Source of the DNA: Carnegiea gigantea
Taxonomy: Eukaryota; Streptophyta; Magnoliopsida; Caryophyllales; Cactaceae
DNA: 64,000 nt
NCBI GenBank assembly: GCA_029747015.1
Contig: JAKOGI010001958.1
Span: 16,001-80,000, forward strand
Reading direction: 5' to 3'
Position 1 is the first letter of the stretch, and each line of letters starts with the position of its first letter. Of this stretch, positions 22,343-34,175 are shown piece after piece. Below the pieces are notes generated by a model. The model was not told the DNA's origin. It saw only the letters and a list, made by a program, of their open reading frames with translations, and made no database searches. The translations under genes were made by a program, and so were the position numbers.

Positions 22343-23551
22343 ATGAGTGGAAACAAACCAAGAGGCAAAGACAAAGGCAAAAGCATTCGAAGAGCAGAAG
22401 ATTATCAAATTACTGTCCCTACAAAATTACCTCTTCAAAACCAATTCCAAACCCTAGCCAATTATCCACCCTTACCATACAAAACTGTGGTCTCTCGACC
22501 ACCTACCAAGCCAACCAGTGACAATTCCTACACCGTTCGATATACAGAACATTTGTGGCTAACTACTCACAAAACCATACCAACCACTGACATTTTAAAA
22601 CCTTTGGTCAAAAAGATCTTCGGCAGTCTTCATTTCGCCACTGACCATATACAAAAAACCCAACAGTTTTATGAGCTAATCTTAGTAGATACTCATTCTG
22701 CTGATATTAGCCATACCCATGACAAAACCAACCCAAACCACATACTCTTTTCCAAATGTATTATTCAGCAAGTTCTCAGTGCTCAGCAATGGAAAGATCC
22801 ATTCGAAGAACGACACTTTTCAGTACCATTTGCCCCACAGACCTACAATTACAATGATTATAGAACGGCTTGGTACCGAGCCTTTCTATATTTACCTGAA
22901 ACCCATTCTTGGTTGTTTAATTTTCATGACAATTGTCCCTTACAATTTCCTATTTGGTTTTACTACTGGTGGACTTGGTTCGGATGTTCACTATCTGTAT
23001 TAGCATTAGAAGCCCAAGGCGGATGGGACTTTTGGGACAAGAATATATCCTCCCTGGATGCGTATACAAAAGAACTACAATTCTTTCGGGTAATCAACAT
23101 TGCCTGGATTTTTAGCTGAGAATACAGACTTCAGAATTACTTGAAGAATACATTTCCTCTATCCCTGGTCCGGGTTTACAAAGTTAAATGGTGGCCTGAA
23201 TTCAAAACACAATTATGTGGCAGTGAAAATGTGGAGCACTACTGTCGCACCAAATCTAAGAAGTTCACACTCCACAATCTCCATACATTTGAAGCAAAAA
23301 CATACGTTGGACCTTCTACTCCTAGAAAGAAAGAAAGCCCGTCATCATCAACAAAAACAAAGAACAAGGGTCTGTCCTAAAAGGAGAAAGAAGTTCTTGA
23401 ATATCTTAAAGATGACCCTCAAATGAGACAAATATTTTTACAAAAAATTCTGGACAAGGCCAATGACTCTGATGAAGTCAGTTCAACAGCTTCAAACAAT
23501 AACAAAAATAATGACATGTATCAAGATTTACAAGACCCATATGAATTATGA
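22343..23551 (+). pseudogene. Unit D ORF2 type II, function unknown
   Basis: ATG at 22343, in frame with RNase H upstream and without an intervening stop. A pyrimidine run ending CAG at 22334 looks like a splice acceptor. The protein matches unit B ORF2-II: basic N-terminus, VPTKLPLQNQFQTL block, FYELILVDTHSAD, aromatic core, RVYKVKWWPEF, Ser/Lys/Gln-rich region, QIFLQKILDKA helix-like stretch and DPYEL tail ending at 23549-23551. Stops near 23117 (in the Trp of the IFSWE block) and 23378 break it. Function unknown. Confidence 0.8.
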
Positions 23552-24242
23552 ACGATTAAAACAAAGGCTGGCACAGGTCACATGAGCTTTGGCAAAATGC
23601 AAAAGCCAAATAATACAGAAGAGCCTGCAAGGGTCATTTGGCCCTTGGCAAAAGTAAAGGCCATTCGTACTAACGAATCTTTTCTTTTGCAGCCTTCGAC
23701 AAAATACACTGTTCATCTACAGTGACCCCACTGACAAAAAGCAAACAGTGTAATGATAAGGATGATGACTCAGCTTTCATTACGTGTCCAAGACAAAAGA
23801 AATCTGCTTTACAAAAAGAAGACTTACCTTTTCAGTACATGAAGGGCGACAAAGAGCATCTACTTTTAATGTCCAAACAAAATTCCAATTATGAAGAGCT
23901 CTCTTTCACCTCTATTTAAGGAGTGCTCGTCAAGAGAAGAAGGCAGATTGAAAAAGAGCGAAAAAGACTGAAAAAGACTGAAGAAGCATCTTCAAGCTTT
24001 CAAAAACTTTCTCTCAGCTTTCTTCACCAAAATATTCTAGCTTTAAGTTACCTTTTGTACTTCTACATTTCGAAGTTTCCAACTTTTCCAAGTTCAACAA
24101 TTTGTAAGTTCTTTGTTTTACATTTCTATCAGTTTTATCTGTTACTCTGTACATTTCAATAAACTTTAAGTAACATTTCAGTTTACATTTCTGTTCCATT
24201 TCTTAAGTATTAACGATCCTATATCCAGTTGGTATCAGAGCC
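23552..24242 (+). promoter_or_regulatory. LIR between units D and E
   Basis: Elements in order: two inverted-repeat stems (about 23570-23660), a TGACTCA motif, TATA-like TATTTAAG at 23913-23920, a purine-rich leader start, a GTAAGT donor-like site at 24104-24109, AATAAA at 24158-24163, and the primer-binding site TGGTATCAGAGCC at 24230-24242. Sequence runs without a break into the unit E leader, so D and E are head-to-tail. Confidence 0.85.
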
Positions 24243-24448
24243 AGTAAGAGCGCATATACTTTCATTTAGAAGTTGTGCTTAGGTGTGTATTTGCATCTCT
24301 GTGTTCATAGAGCTGTGTCTTGCATACAGTGGTGTCCCTAGCGTTGGTCAGCCAAGAAAAATCCGTTGGTCAGCCGTGTGAAGGTGGTCCCGGTGGTGGT
24401 CCCGTTATACACCTGTCTGCGCATAGAGATTTGAATGCATACATAATC
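24230..24448 (+). promoter_or_regulatory. Unit E leader from primer-binding site to ORF1
   Basis: Contains the tRNA-Met primer-binding site, then GGTCAGCC and GGTGGTCCCGG-type repeats. The ORF1 frame is open upstream of the ATG for about 43 codons, but that extension begins with TTG, so the ATG at 24449 is taken as the start. Confidence 0.75.
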
Positions 24449-27400
24449 ATGGCGTCTAGATTACGGCGTATGTTGTCTTTTAGATCTGATAGTAACCAGG
24501 GTAACATCGTTAATTCTAATGAACAAAGAACCGTACCATTATTTAGGGCTCCCAGCCTAGACAATTATGCAAATTGGTCTCTCCCTAGAATAGAGTTAGA
24601 CACCATTTATAAAATTGGCACATTTGATTTCATTAAAGCATATTCTTGCAAAACGCATGAAGAAGTCATTAGTTTACAAAATGGTTTACAAACTATTGAC
24701 ATGCTGAAACAAAATGCTATTAATTTACATTTACAAGCAAAATATTGGTTTATGCATATTGGTTTAGTTCAAGTAGCCATTAAACCTTTGGTGAGAAAAG
24801 GTATTAATGCCCCCATTTACATGGCTTTACGTGACAAAAGATTACGTAATTACAAATCTTTTTTACTTGCAATTATCCAAACTAACATTTGCAAAGGTCC
24901 TATATTTTTCAATTGCTATCCTGATTTTATGGTTGATTTAACCTGTCCTATGACAACAAAAGCCCTCAAACTTGATGTTCATATACAAGGCAATGAATTT
25001 TTAGACTTCAAAAATTTTGTTGTTATGTATCGTATTTATTTTCGACTTATGAGTACAAATTTAAATACAAGGTTTTTAAACCCTCTTCCTTCCAATTCCC
25101 AAGAAACAATTTTACTTCAAATTGAAGACGAGAAACCTACTGTCTTCACCCTAAAATTACTCAAATGGGATGAAATAACTCTCCCAGATGAGCTTGAGCT
25201 CCACGAGCCTCAACCTTCCTTACAAATTGAAAGAAGAGATATTGACGAAATTGTAGAAGACTCTGATGGCAGAATTCTTCTTAAATTTCGTTCTTTCTCT
25301 ATCAAAGAAACTCCTGACCATTCTTCTCCATCCAATTATAGACGATCATTTTCAGATGTTGCTTCCTCGTCTGAGCATTTCGACAATTCGACTCGTTATA
25401 GGTTTCGTAATCCTATACCTGAGCCCATTATTGATCCTCCATCCCTGACTACATCTGGAATTGGAGCTTCAATTAATGGTATTTCTTTCAAAAATTTCCA
25501 AATCGACTGGGATATGATCAAAGCTGATTATTACTCAGTTCCAAATACCTCTTTGCAAATTTGGTTTGAACAAATGGATCGTTCGTTCATGGAATCCATT
25601 AAAAAGGAGTGGATTTCAGACATGGAACGTCTTCGTGCAAATATTCCTTTCTTTCTTTGGTTCCCTACATTTGCTTCCAAACATGGTCTTCAGAATGTTT
25701 ACCAAATACCCAGTATTAATGTTCAAACTTCCCTTATGAAAGTTTGGCATTTTCAAAATGGTTCTAGTATCTCCTCTGTCCATCCCCCTGCAGATGATCT
25801 TAAGCTTCTGCACAAAGGTGACACCATTCTGATGACACCTTTTCGCAAAGGCCGGGAGGGGAGTGAGGTAGTCAAACTTGATGACCTAAAAAAGGTTCAT
25901 CAACAAGCCAATTATACAAACACTATCCTTCAAACAATTGCTGAACAGCTTAACCAAGTTTCAGCCCAAATTGCTGAAAACAAGCGTAACCAAATGATCC
26001 ATACCAAGCAAGAACCTAAAGATGAAAGTTCTCCACCTTTCTTCAAAACAGATACTATTCCAAAACCCAGATTATAAGCCTTTCATAAACAAACAGAATC
26101 CTCAAATAATCATTACCTCAAACTCATTTCTGACCAACTCAAGAGACTTGAGTTAGCTTGTTCCAAACCCTCAACATCTTGCATAGACAAAACTTGTCAA
26201 AAGATCCAAGATGAGTCGTCCACTAGTGATGAATCTAGTGATGACTCAGAAGAGAGTCATGACGTTCAGCGACAAGAAGGTCATGATACTCTGCAAACTA
26301 TTGACAAAATCCTTGATGAACCAACCTCAATTAACAAGCTTCACAATTGGTCTAGAGGTCCAGGAAAGAATTTCTATCCTAGGCCAACTCCACCTGATAT
26401 TCAATATGAAGAACGTGGATCCTTTGCCTCATCTAGTTTTGATGGCAGATCCATTCATCAATGGAATATCGATGGAAAGGCGGAACATGAAATCCTTTCC
26501 ACAGTCCAAGAAATGTGGATGGCACATAATGCTTACAAAACACAGGGTCATAGTGATACCAACATAGCAGTTGCCCTAGTAATAGGTTTTACAGGACAAC
26601 TTAAGTCTTGGTGGGATAATACCTTTACCACAGAACAAAGACAAGCCATCCTAACTCACAAAAAGATAGTAAGAAACCCTACCACAGGACTTGAAGAAGA
26701 ACAAGATGATTGTGTGCAAACTCTTTTGCATACAATTACTCTTCATTTCCTTGGAAACCCAAAAGAAGAGCAAGCCGTTGCTAAAACAATTCTCATCAAT
26801 TTAAGATGTCCTTCCTTAACAGATTATAGATGGTATAAGGATGTCTTTCTTACAAATGTTCTTAAACGGGAAGACAATACCCAAGATTTCTGGAAAGAAA
26901 GATTTATTGCAGGATTACCAAATTTATTTGGTGAAAGAATCCTCAATAAACTTAGACAGAATTTTGGCACAAATGATATCCCGTTTGGATTATTAACATT
27001 TGGTCAATTATTTGGTATTGTCAAAACTGAAGCTTTAAGTCTTTGTAATGAGATTAAGCTTCAATCCAAATATGGGAATGAGCGAACCCAATCTAGAAAG
27101 GAGATGGGTACGTTCTGTGAAGCTTTTGGAATTACAAAGATTATGGCTCCTTCTACGGCCCGTAAAAAGGCCCAGAAGAAACAAAAGCCCAAACCAAGAC
27201 AGCCCTTTGCTCAATCCAAACCTTTTGTCAAAAAAGAAACCAAACCAGTTTCAAAAAAGAAAAGGTCTGCTAAGGACCAAAAGCCCATTGTCAGTTACAA
27301 ATGTGGCAAAGTAGGCCACAAGGCTCCTCAATGCAAAACAGAACAAAAGATTAATGAGTTGTTTTCAGAAGATCCAGAACTCAAACAAAAGCTTCTGGCA

Positions 27401-28875
27401 CTCTCATTAAGGAACCCTCAGGGTCTGAAAGTGAAGACAACTATTATGATGGATCCAGTGATGATTCAGAGTATGAGTCTTCACCAATTAAGACTCTTAA
27501 TGTCATTTCCTCTAAATCCAAAAAAGAATTCCTTATTGAGTTAATAGGACAAATCCCTGACCTAGATGTCAAAAAAGATTATCTGCAGCGCCTCAAAGAT
27601 TTAATCCTTGAAGAAGAAGATAAATCAAAATTCGATTTTGGACCTTCTTCGTCCTTCAATCAAATCTTTGAGAATTATCCTATTCCAAATCCTTTCCAAC
27701 CCGTCACTACAAAACAATTACAAACTGAGCTTAACGAACTCAAAAGTCAAGTTCGTATTCTCAAATCAGATGTCATCCTCCTCAAAACAAAAGATTTAGA
27801 GATTGATACAAAAATATCAATGCTGGAATCTCTAAAAGCAAATCCTCCTCCACCTGATTTACATTCCTCAGAAATATCAGAAGTTGATATTCCTCAAACT
27901 CAATTTTTACAAACAATATCCCGTATTACCTTTCAAAAATGGTACTCTATAGTCAATTTAGTTGTTGATGACTTCTCTATAAATGTCATCGCTCTAATTA
28001 ACAGCGGAGCAGATCAAAATTGTCTTAGAGAAGGAGTTGTTCCTACTAAGTACTGTGAGCGTTCAAATGAACAGCTTGTCAGTGCTAGTGGCGATCCTTT
28101 ACATATTCGTTACAAATTAGAAAAAGGATATATTCGTAATAACAATTACTGCTTCAAAAATGTATTTCTTGTTATTAGCAATATTACAAATGATTTGATT
28201 TTAGGTACTCCTTTTCTAACACAAATTTACCCTTTTACTGTTTCAGAAAGTGGTATTCATACAAAGGTTTTGGGTAACCCCATTACTTTTCCGTTCCTAA
28301 CCTCCACTCATCAAAAGAAGGTTATGGAATTACAATCTTCCTCAATCTTTAGACAAATCAATTTTATCCAATCAAAACAAAATTCCTTCTTTCAAACCGG
28401 ACGCATTAAGACCCTACCATGTCTGCATATTCCTAATCCCTCTGCATACATAATTATAGAAACTGATGCATCTGACATAGGTTACGGTGGCATTTTAAAA
28501 CAACAATTATCATCGCATGACCAAGAACAATTAGTTAGATATTATTCAGGTTTATGGATTGGTGCACAAAAGAATTACTCTACAATCAAAAAGGAAATTT
28601 TATCCATTGTTCTCTGTGTTACAAAATTTCAGGATGATTTGTATTTTAAAAAATTTCTTCTCAGAATAGATTGCAAATCTGCAAAAGAGATTTTACAAAA
28701 GAATGTCAAAACCCTGGTTTCAAAACAAATCTTTGCCCATTGGCAAGCAATCCTTTCCGCATTTGCTTTTGATATTGAATTTATCAAAGGAGATACTTAT
28801 TCTTTGCCTGATCTTCTCACCAGAGAGTTTTTGCAAGGAAAGAGTGACAACAAATTTGCTATTGCAGGATTCAAA
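24449..28875 (+). pseudogene. Unit E ORF1 polyprotein lacking the RT domain
   Basis: The ATG at 24449 starts MASRLRRM. The movement protein and early coat region are open to a TAA at 26075-26077. The same frame continues to a one-base deletion near 27398, after which the shifted frame is open through protease and RNase H into ORF2. The zinc knuckle (27293-27334) has its first Cys changed to Ser. The protease active site reads NSG instead of DSG (28000-28008), which should abolish catalysis. The RT is absent, with the same junction and linker type as units B and D. RNase H acidic motifs are all visible. E is bounded by complete LIRs on both sides. Confidence 0.86.
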
Positions 28876-30084
28876 ATGAGTGGAAACAAACCGAAATGCA
28901 AAGACAAAGGCAAAAGCATTCGAAGGGCAGAAGATTATCAAATTACTGTCCCTACAAAATTACCACTTCAAAACCAATTCCAAACCCTAGCCAATTATCC
29001 TCCCTTACCATACAAAACCGTGGTCTCTCGACCAACTACCAAGCCAACCAATGACAATTCCTACACCATTCGGTACACAGAACATTTGTGCCTAACTACT
29101 CACAAAACCATACCAACCACTGACATTTTAAAACCTTTGGTCAAAAAGATCTTCGGCAGTCTTCATTTCGTCACTGACCATACACAAAAAACCCAACAGT
29201 TTTATGAGCTAATCTTAGTAGATACTTATTCTGCTGATATTAGCCATACCCATGACAAAACCAACACAAACCACATACTCTTTTCCAAATGTATTATTCG
29301 GCAAGTCCTCAGTGCTCAGCAATGGAAAGATCCGTTCGAAGAAAGACACTTTTCAGTACCATTTGCCCCACAAACCTACAATTACAATGATTATAGAATG
29401 GCTTGGTACCGAGCCTTTCTATATTTACCTGAAACCCATTCTTGGTTCTTTAATTTTCATGACAATTGTCCCTTATAATTTCCCATTTGGTTTTACTACT
29501 GGTGGACCTGGTTCGGATGTTCACTATCTGTATTACCATTAGAAGCCCAAGGCGGATGGGACTTTTGCGACAAGAATATGTCCTCCCTGGATGCGTATAC
29601 AAAAGAACTACAATTCTTTCGGGTATTCAACGTTGCCTGGATTTTTAGCTGGGAATACAGACTTCAGAATTACTTGAAGAATGCATTTCCTCTATCCCTG
29701 GTCCGGGTTTACAAAGTTAAATGGTGGCCTGAATTCAAAACACAACTATGTGGCAGTGAAAATGTGGAGCACTACTGTCGTACCAAATCTAAGAAGTTCA
29801 CACTCCACAATCTCCATACATTTGAAGCAAAAACATACGTTGGACCTTCTACGCCTCGAAAGAAAGAAAGTCCGTCATCATCAACAAGAACAAAAAACAA
29901 GGGTCTCTCCCAAAAAGAGAAAGAGGTTCTTGATTATCTCAAAGATGACCCTCAGATGAGACAAATATTTTTACAAAAAATTCTGGACAAGGCCAATGAC
30001 TCTGATGAAGTCAGTTCAACAGCTTCAAACAACGACAAAAATAATGACATGTACCAGGATTCACAGGATCCATATGAATTATGA
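28876..30084 (+). pseudogene. Unit E ORF2 type II, function unknown
   Basis: ATG at 28876, acceptor-like CAG ending at 28867, in frame with RNase H. One stop at 29476-29478 interrupts the aromatic core; the same frame continues to the stop at 30084 after DPYEL. The C-terminal third is rich in Ser, Lys and Gln, then has a short helix-like stretch (MRQIFLQKILDKA) and an Asn/Asp-rich end. It is the least damaged family 1 type II copy. Function is unknown. Confidence 0.82.
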
Positions 30085-30770
30085 ATGATTAAAACAAAGG
30101 CTGGCAAAGGTCACATGACCTTTGACAAAATGCAAAAGCCAAATAATACAAAAGAGCCTGCAAGGGTCATTTGGCCCTTGGCAAAAGTAAAGGCCATTCG
30201 TACTAACGAATCTTTTCTTTTGCAGCTTTCGACAAAATACACTGTTCATCTACAGTGACCCCACTAACAAAAAGCAAACAGTGTAATGATAAGGATGATG
30301 ACTCACCTGTCATTACGTGTCCAAGACAAAAGGAATCTGCTTTACAAAAAGATGACTCACCTTTTCAGTACATGATGGCCGACAAAGAGCATCTACTTTT
30401 GATGTCCAAACAAAATTACAATTATGAAGGGCTCTCTTCTATCTCTATTTAAGGAGTGCTCGTCAAGAAAAGAAGGCAGACTGAAAAAGAAAGAAGAAGC
30501 ATCTCCAAGCTTTCAAAAACTTTCTCTCAGCTTTCTTCAACAAAGTTTTCTTTCTTAAGTTATCTCTTGTACTTCTACATTTCGGAGTTTCCAACATTTC
30601 CAAGTTCATTTGTGTAAGTTCTTTGTATTACATTTCAGTTTCCTGTATTACATTTCTATCAGTTTTATCTGTTACTTTGTACATTTCAATAAAATTTAGA
30701 CATTTCAAGTTACATTTCAGTTTTCCTGTTTATTTAAGTAACGATCCTGTATCCAGTTGGTATCAGAGCC
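30085..30770 (+). promoter_or_regulatory. LIR between units E and F
   Basis: Complete LIR: a perfect inverted repeat at 30105-30124 (CAAAGGTCA arms), the conserved element at 30154-30198 with stem 30161-30180, an acceptor-like TTTTGCAG near 30225, TATTTAAG at 30446-30453, GTAAGT at 30614-30619, AATAAA at 30688-30693 and the primer-binding site at 30758-30770. It continues into the unit F leader. Confidence 0.85.
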
Positions 30771-30976
30771 AGTTAGATTGCATATACTTTCATTTAGAAG
30801 TTGTGCTTAGGTGTGTGTTTGCATCTCTGTGTTCGTAGAGCTGTGTCTTGCATACAGTGGTGTCCCTACCGTTGGTCAGCCAAGGAAAATCCGTTGGTCA
30901 GCCGTGTGAAGGTGGTCCCGGTGGTGGTCCCGTTATACACCTGTCTGCGCATAGAGATTTGAATGCATACATAATC
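30771..30976 (+). promoter_or_regulatory. Unit F leader with GTTGGTCAGCC repeats
   Basis: Runs from the primer-binding site to the unit F ATG. GTTGGTCAGCC occurs at 30871-30881 and 30893-30903, and the GGTGGTCCCGG block at 30911-30932. The same motifs occur in the otherwise diverged family 2 leader. Confidence 0.75.
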
Positions 30977-32305
30977 ATGGCGTCTAGATTAAGGCGTATG
31001 TTGTCTTTCCGATCTGATAGTAACCAGGGTAACATCGTTAACTCTAATGAACAAAGAACCGTACCTTTATTTAGGGCTCCTAGCCCAGACAATTATGCTA
31101 ATTGGTCTCTCCCTAGAATAGAGTTAGACACCATTTACAAAATTGGCACATTTGATTTCATTAAAGCATATTCTTGCAAAACGCATGAAGAAGTCATTAG
31201 TTTACAAAATGGTTTACAAACTATTGACATACTTAAACAAAATGCTATTAATTTACATTTACAAGCAAAATATCGATTTATGCATATTGGTTTAGTACAA
31301 GTAGCCATTAAACCTTTGGTACGAAAAGGTATTAATGCTCCCATTTACATGGCTTTACGTGACAAAAGATTACGTAAATATAAATCTTCTTTACTTGCAG
31401 TTATCCAAACTAACATTTGCAAAGGTCCTATATTTTTCAATTGTTATCCTGATTTTATGGTTGATTTAACTTGCCCCATGACAACAGAAGCTCTCAAGCT
31501 TGATGTTCATATACAAGGTAACGAATTTTTGGACTTCAAAAATTTCGTTGTTATGTATCATATTTATTTTCGACTTATGAGCACAAATTTAAATACAAGG
31601 TTTTTAAACCCTCTTCCTTCCAATTCCCAAGAAACAATTTTACTTCAAATTGAAGACGAGAAACCCACTGTCTTCATTCCAAAATTACTCAAATGGGATG
31701 AAATAACTCTCCCAGATGAGCTTGAGCTCCACGAACCTCAACCTTCCTTACAAATTGAAAGAAGAGATATTGATGAAATTGTAGAAGAATCTGATGGCAG
31801 AATTCTTCTTAAATTTCGTTCTTTCTCTATCAAAGAAACTCCTGACCATTCTTATCCCTCCAATTATAGACGATCATTTTCAGATGTTGCTTCCTCTTCT
31901 GAACATTTCGATAATTCGACTCGTTATAGGTTTCGTAATCCTATACCTGAGCCCATTGTTGATCCTCCATCTCCGACTACATCTGGAATTGGAGCTTCAA
32001 TTAATGGTATTTCTTTCAAAAATTTCCAAATCGACTGGGATATGATCAAAGCTGATTATTACTCAGTTCCAAATACCTCTTTGCGAACTTGGTTCGAACA
32101 AATGGATCGTTCCCTCATGGAATCCATTAAAAAGGAGTGGATTTCGGACATGGAACGTCTTCGTACAAATATTCCTTTCTTTCTATGGTTCCCTACATTT
32201 GCTTCCAAACATGGTCTTCAGAATGTTTACCAAATACCCAATATTAATGTTCAAACTTCCCTTATGAAAGTTCGGCATTTTCAATATGGTTCTAGTGTCT
32301 CCTCT
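30977..32305 (+). pseudogene. Unit F ORF1, movement protein and start of coat region, cut by (TA)n
   Basis: The ATG at 30977 opens a frame with no stop or shift through the movement protein (MALRDKRLRKY and FNCYPDFMVDL blocks), which opens plasmodesmata for cell-to-cell spread in this family. It then enters the linker and early coat region. At 32305 viral sequence ends in the middle of a codon block (VSS) and is replaced by (TA)n DNA. The movement protein part is the best preserved in the window. The rest of the unit is absent. Confidence 0.85.
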
Positions 32306-32461
32306 ATATATATTAATATATATATTATATTATATATATATATCTATATATATATATATAATATATATATATATTATATATATATATATAATATATATGT
32401 ATTATTATACATATATATATATATATTATATATACATATATATAATACTATACATAATATT

Positions 32462-32500
<39 letters not shown>

Positions 32501-32542
32501 GTATATATGTTTATGCCTTTATATATATATATAATATATACT

Positions 32543-32573
<31 letters not shown>

Positions 32574-32879
32574 TATATATAAAGCTATAATAGATATATA
32601 ATATATATATATAGATAGATATAAATATATATATAATATATATATAGTATAATAAGATATATATACTAACATATATACATATATATATACATGTAGTAAT
32701 ATATATAGGATATATATTATATATATAATATATATATATATATAGATGTGTGTGTGGTATATATATATATATGTATATGTATATGATATATATATATATA
32801 AGATATTTATAGACATATATACAGTATAATATGTAGAGATATATATGTGGATATGGAATAGTATATACATTTAAGAGTA

Positions 32880-32913
<34 letters not shown>

Positions 32914-32949
32914 ATATATATTATATATATATCTACATTCTTATAATAT

Positions 32950-32995
<46 letters not shown>

Positions 32996-33042
32996 ATATA
33001 TTATATATATATACATAGATACATAGATACAGTGTGTAGATA

Positions 33043-33076
<34 letters not shown>

Positions 33077-33143
33077 TATATATATCATATATTATTATAT
33101 ATATATGTAGGTTATATGTATATATATATAATAAATATATATT

Positions 33144-33187
<44 letters not shown>

Positions 33188-33215
33188 AATATGTAGATAT
33201 GTATAATATACAATA
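32306..33215. repeat. (TA)n-rich microsatellite, about 0.9 kb
   Basis: Imperfect AT/TA dinucleotide repeats separate family 1 (unit F) from family 2 (unit G). Open frames across it encode only Tyr/Ile repeats and are not genes. Confidence 0.95.
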
Positions 33216-34175
33216 TCAATAAATTGAGTTCCGCAATAGTAATAGCTTTGAATCAACCAGGATAAGTCAAAAATTGTCCTGTTTGGAATGGAGAATCCGG
33301 AATAGGGTAAGCATTGCTGGAAGAAACGTAGCTTTACTAATTATTGAGTTCGAGAAGGGCCATTGGGATCTCGGTGTTTAGTATGGCAACCGGATTGCTT
33401 ATTGGGTTTGGTGAAATATTGATGTGCGATGAAAGAAGACGTTTGAGTAGGAGATCAGGAGGAGGTTTGATTGAGGCGTGAGCATAAGATAAGGAGGGAA
33501 AATCCGCGAAGGTAAGGTTTGGAAATGGTTTGTAACTGGGATTGAATATTGAGAGGGTTTGGGTTGGAGTGCAGGTGGATGGCATATGCTGGAAGTTTGA
33601 ATTTTTCTGTCTTTTTTTATTGTCTTTGGTTCATTGTGGTGGCTGAAAAAGAAGATATTGAAGTTGTTAGTGTAAAGAATAAAATTAGAACTTGGCCAAT
33701 GAAGTTAGGTATTGAGTATGCTAAATATTGGTTTTGTGTCAACGGGCTGCTGATGTGATCCTTGTAAAAATTCTCGTTGTTAAAAAATCAGGTAATAAAG
33801 AATTGTCTTTGCTTGAATAAATTCAATGTTCAATATCAAAGGCAGATAAAATAGCTTGCAAGCGGGCGATATTTGCTTTAGAAACCAATGTTTTGAACAT
33901 TCTTTTGAAGAATTTCTTTTTGCAGATTTCAATCATGCAATAAGGAGAATTTTTATTAAATAAATCACTGAAAATTTGGGAGATACCATAAAACTGAGTG
34001 ATAAAAAATTTCTTTTTTCAATTTTGAATAATTCTTTTGAGTTCATTTCAAATGTCGGAATGGTAGCAGGGACTATTGTCGACAGAAAGCAGAGCGGGAG
34101 TCTCCTCTGTTGAAGGATACTGCCTAGCCGATGTAGGAGGCATCGCTGGGGACTATCATTTTGGCATAATTCAAA
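33216..34175 (-). pseudogene. Unit G, degraded family 2 ORF2-II start and RNase H end
   Basis: The minus strand resembles unit K. About 33240-33650 matches the N-terminal third of ORF2 type II (PPLSYAHASIKPP-like block) and about 33760-34170 matches the last part of RNase H. Many single-base insertions and deletions break every frame. It ends where unit H starts in the opposite orientation, near 34175. Confidence 0.75.

Noticed and set aside
24320..24448. N-terminal extension of ORF1 upstream of MASRLRRM
   Set aside because: It would have to start at TTG; all units share the ATG, and family 2 has no comparable extension.
30181..30235. Short intron between GTAAAGG and TTTTGCAG in the LIR, conserved in both families
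   Set aside because: The interval of about 40-50 bases is shorter than usual plant introns; the TTTTGCAG alone could still be an acceptor.
17818..32305. LTR retrotransposon with primer-binding site and repeated flanks
   Set aside because: The repeated flanks are viral LIRs in a head-to-tail array; there is no integrase, no TG...CA terminal repeat and no target-site duplication, and a movement protein is present.
32467..32883. Long open frames in the (TA)n tract (also in 42765-43582 and 51045-51616)
   Set aside because: They encode only Tyr/Ile/His runs produced by AT, AC and ATGT microsatellites, on both strands alike.
33216..34175. Host gene between the two virus families
   Set aside because: Although frames are broken, the minus strand aligns throughout with ORF2-II and RNase H of unit K.
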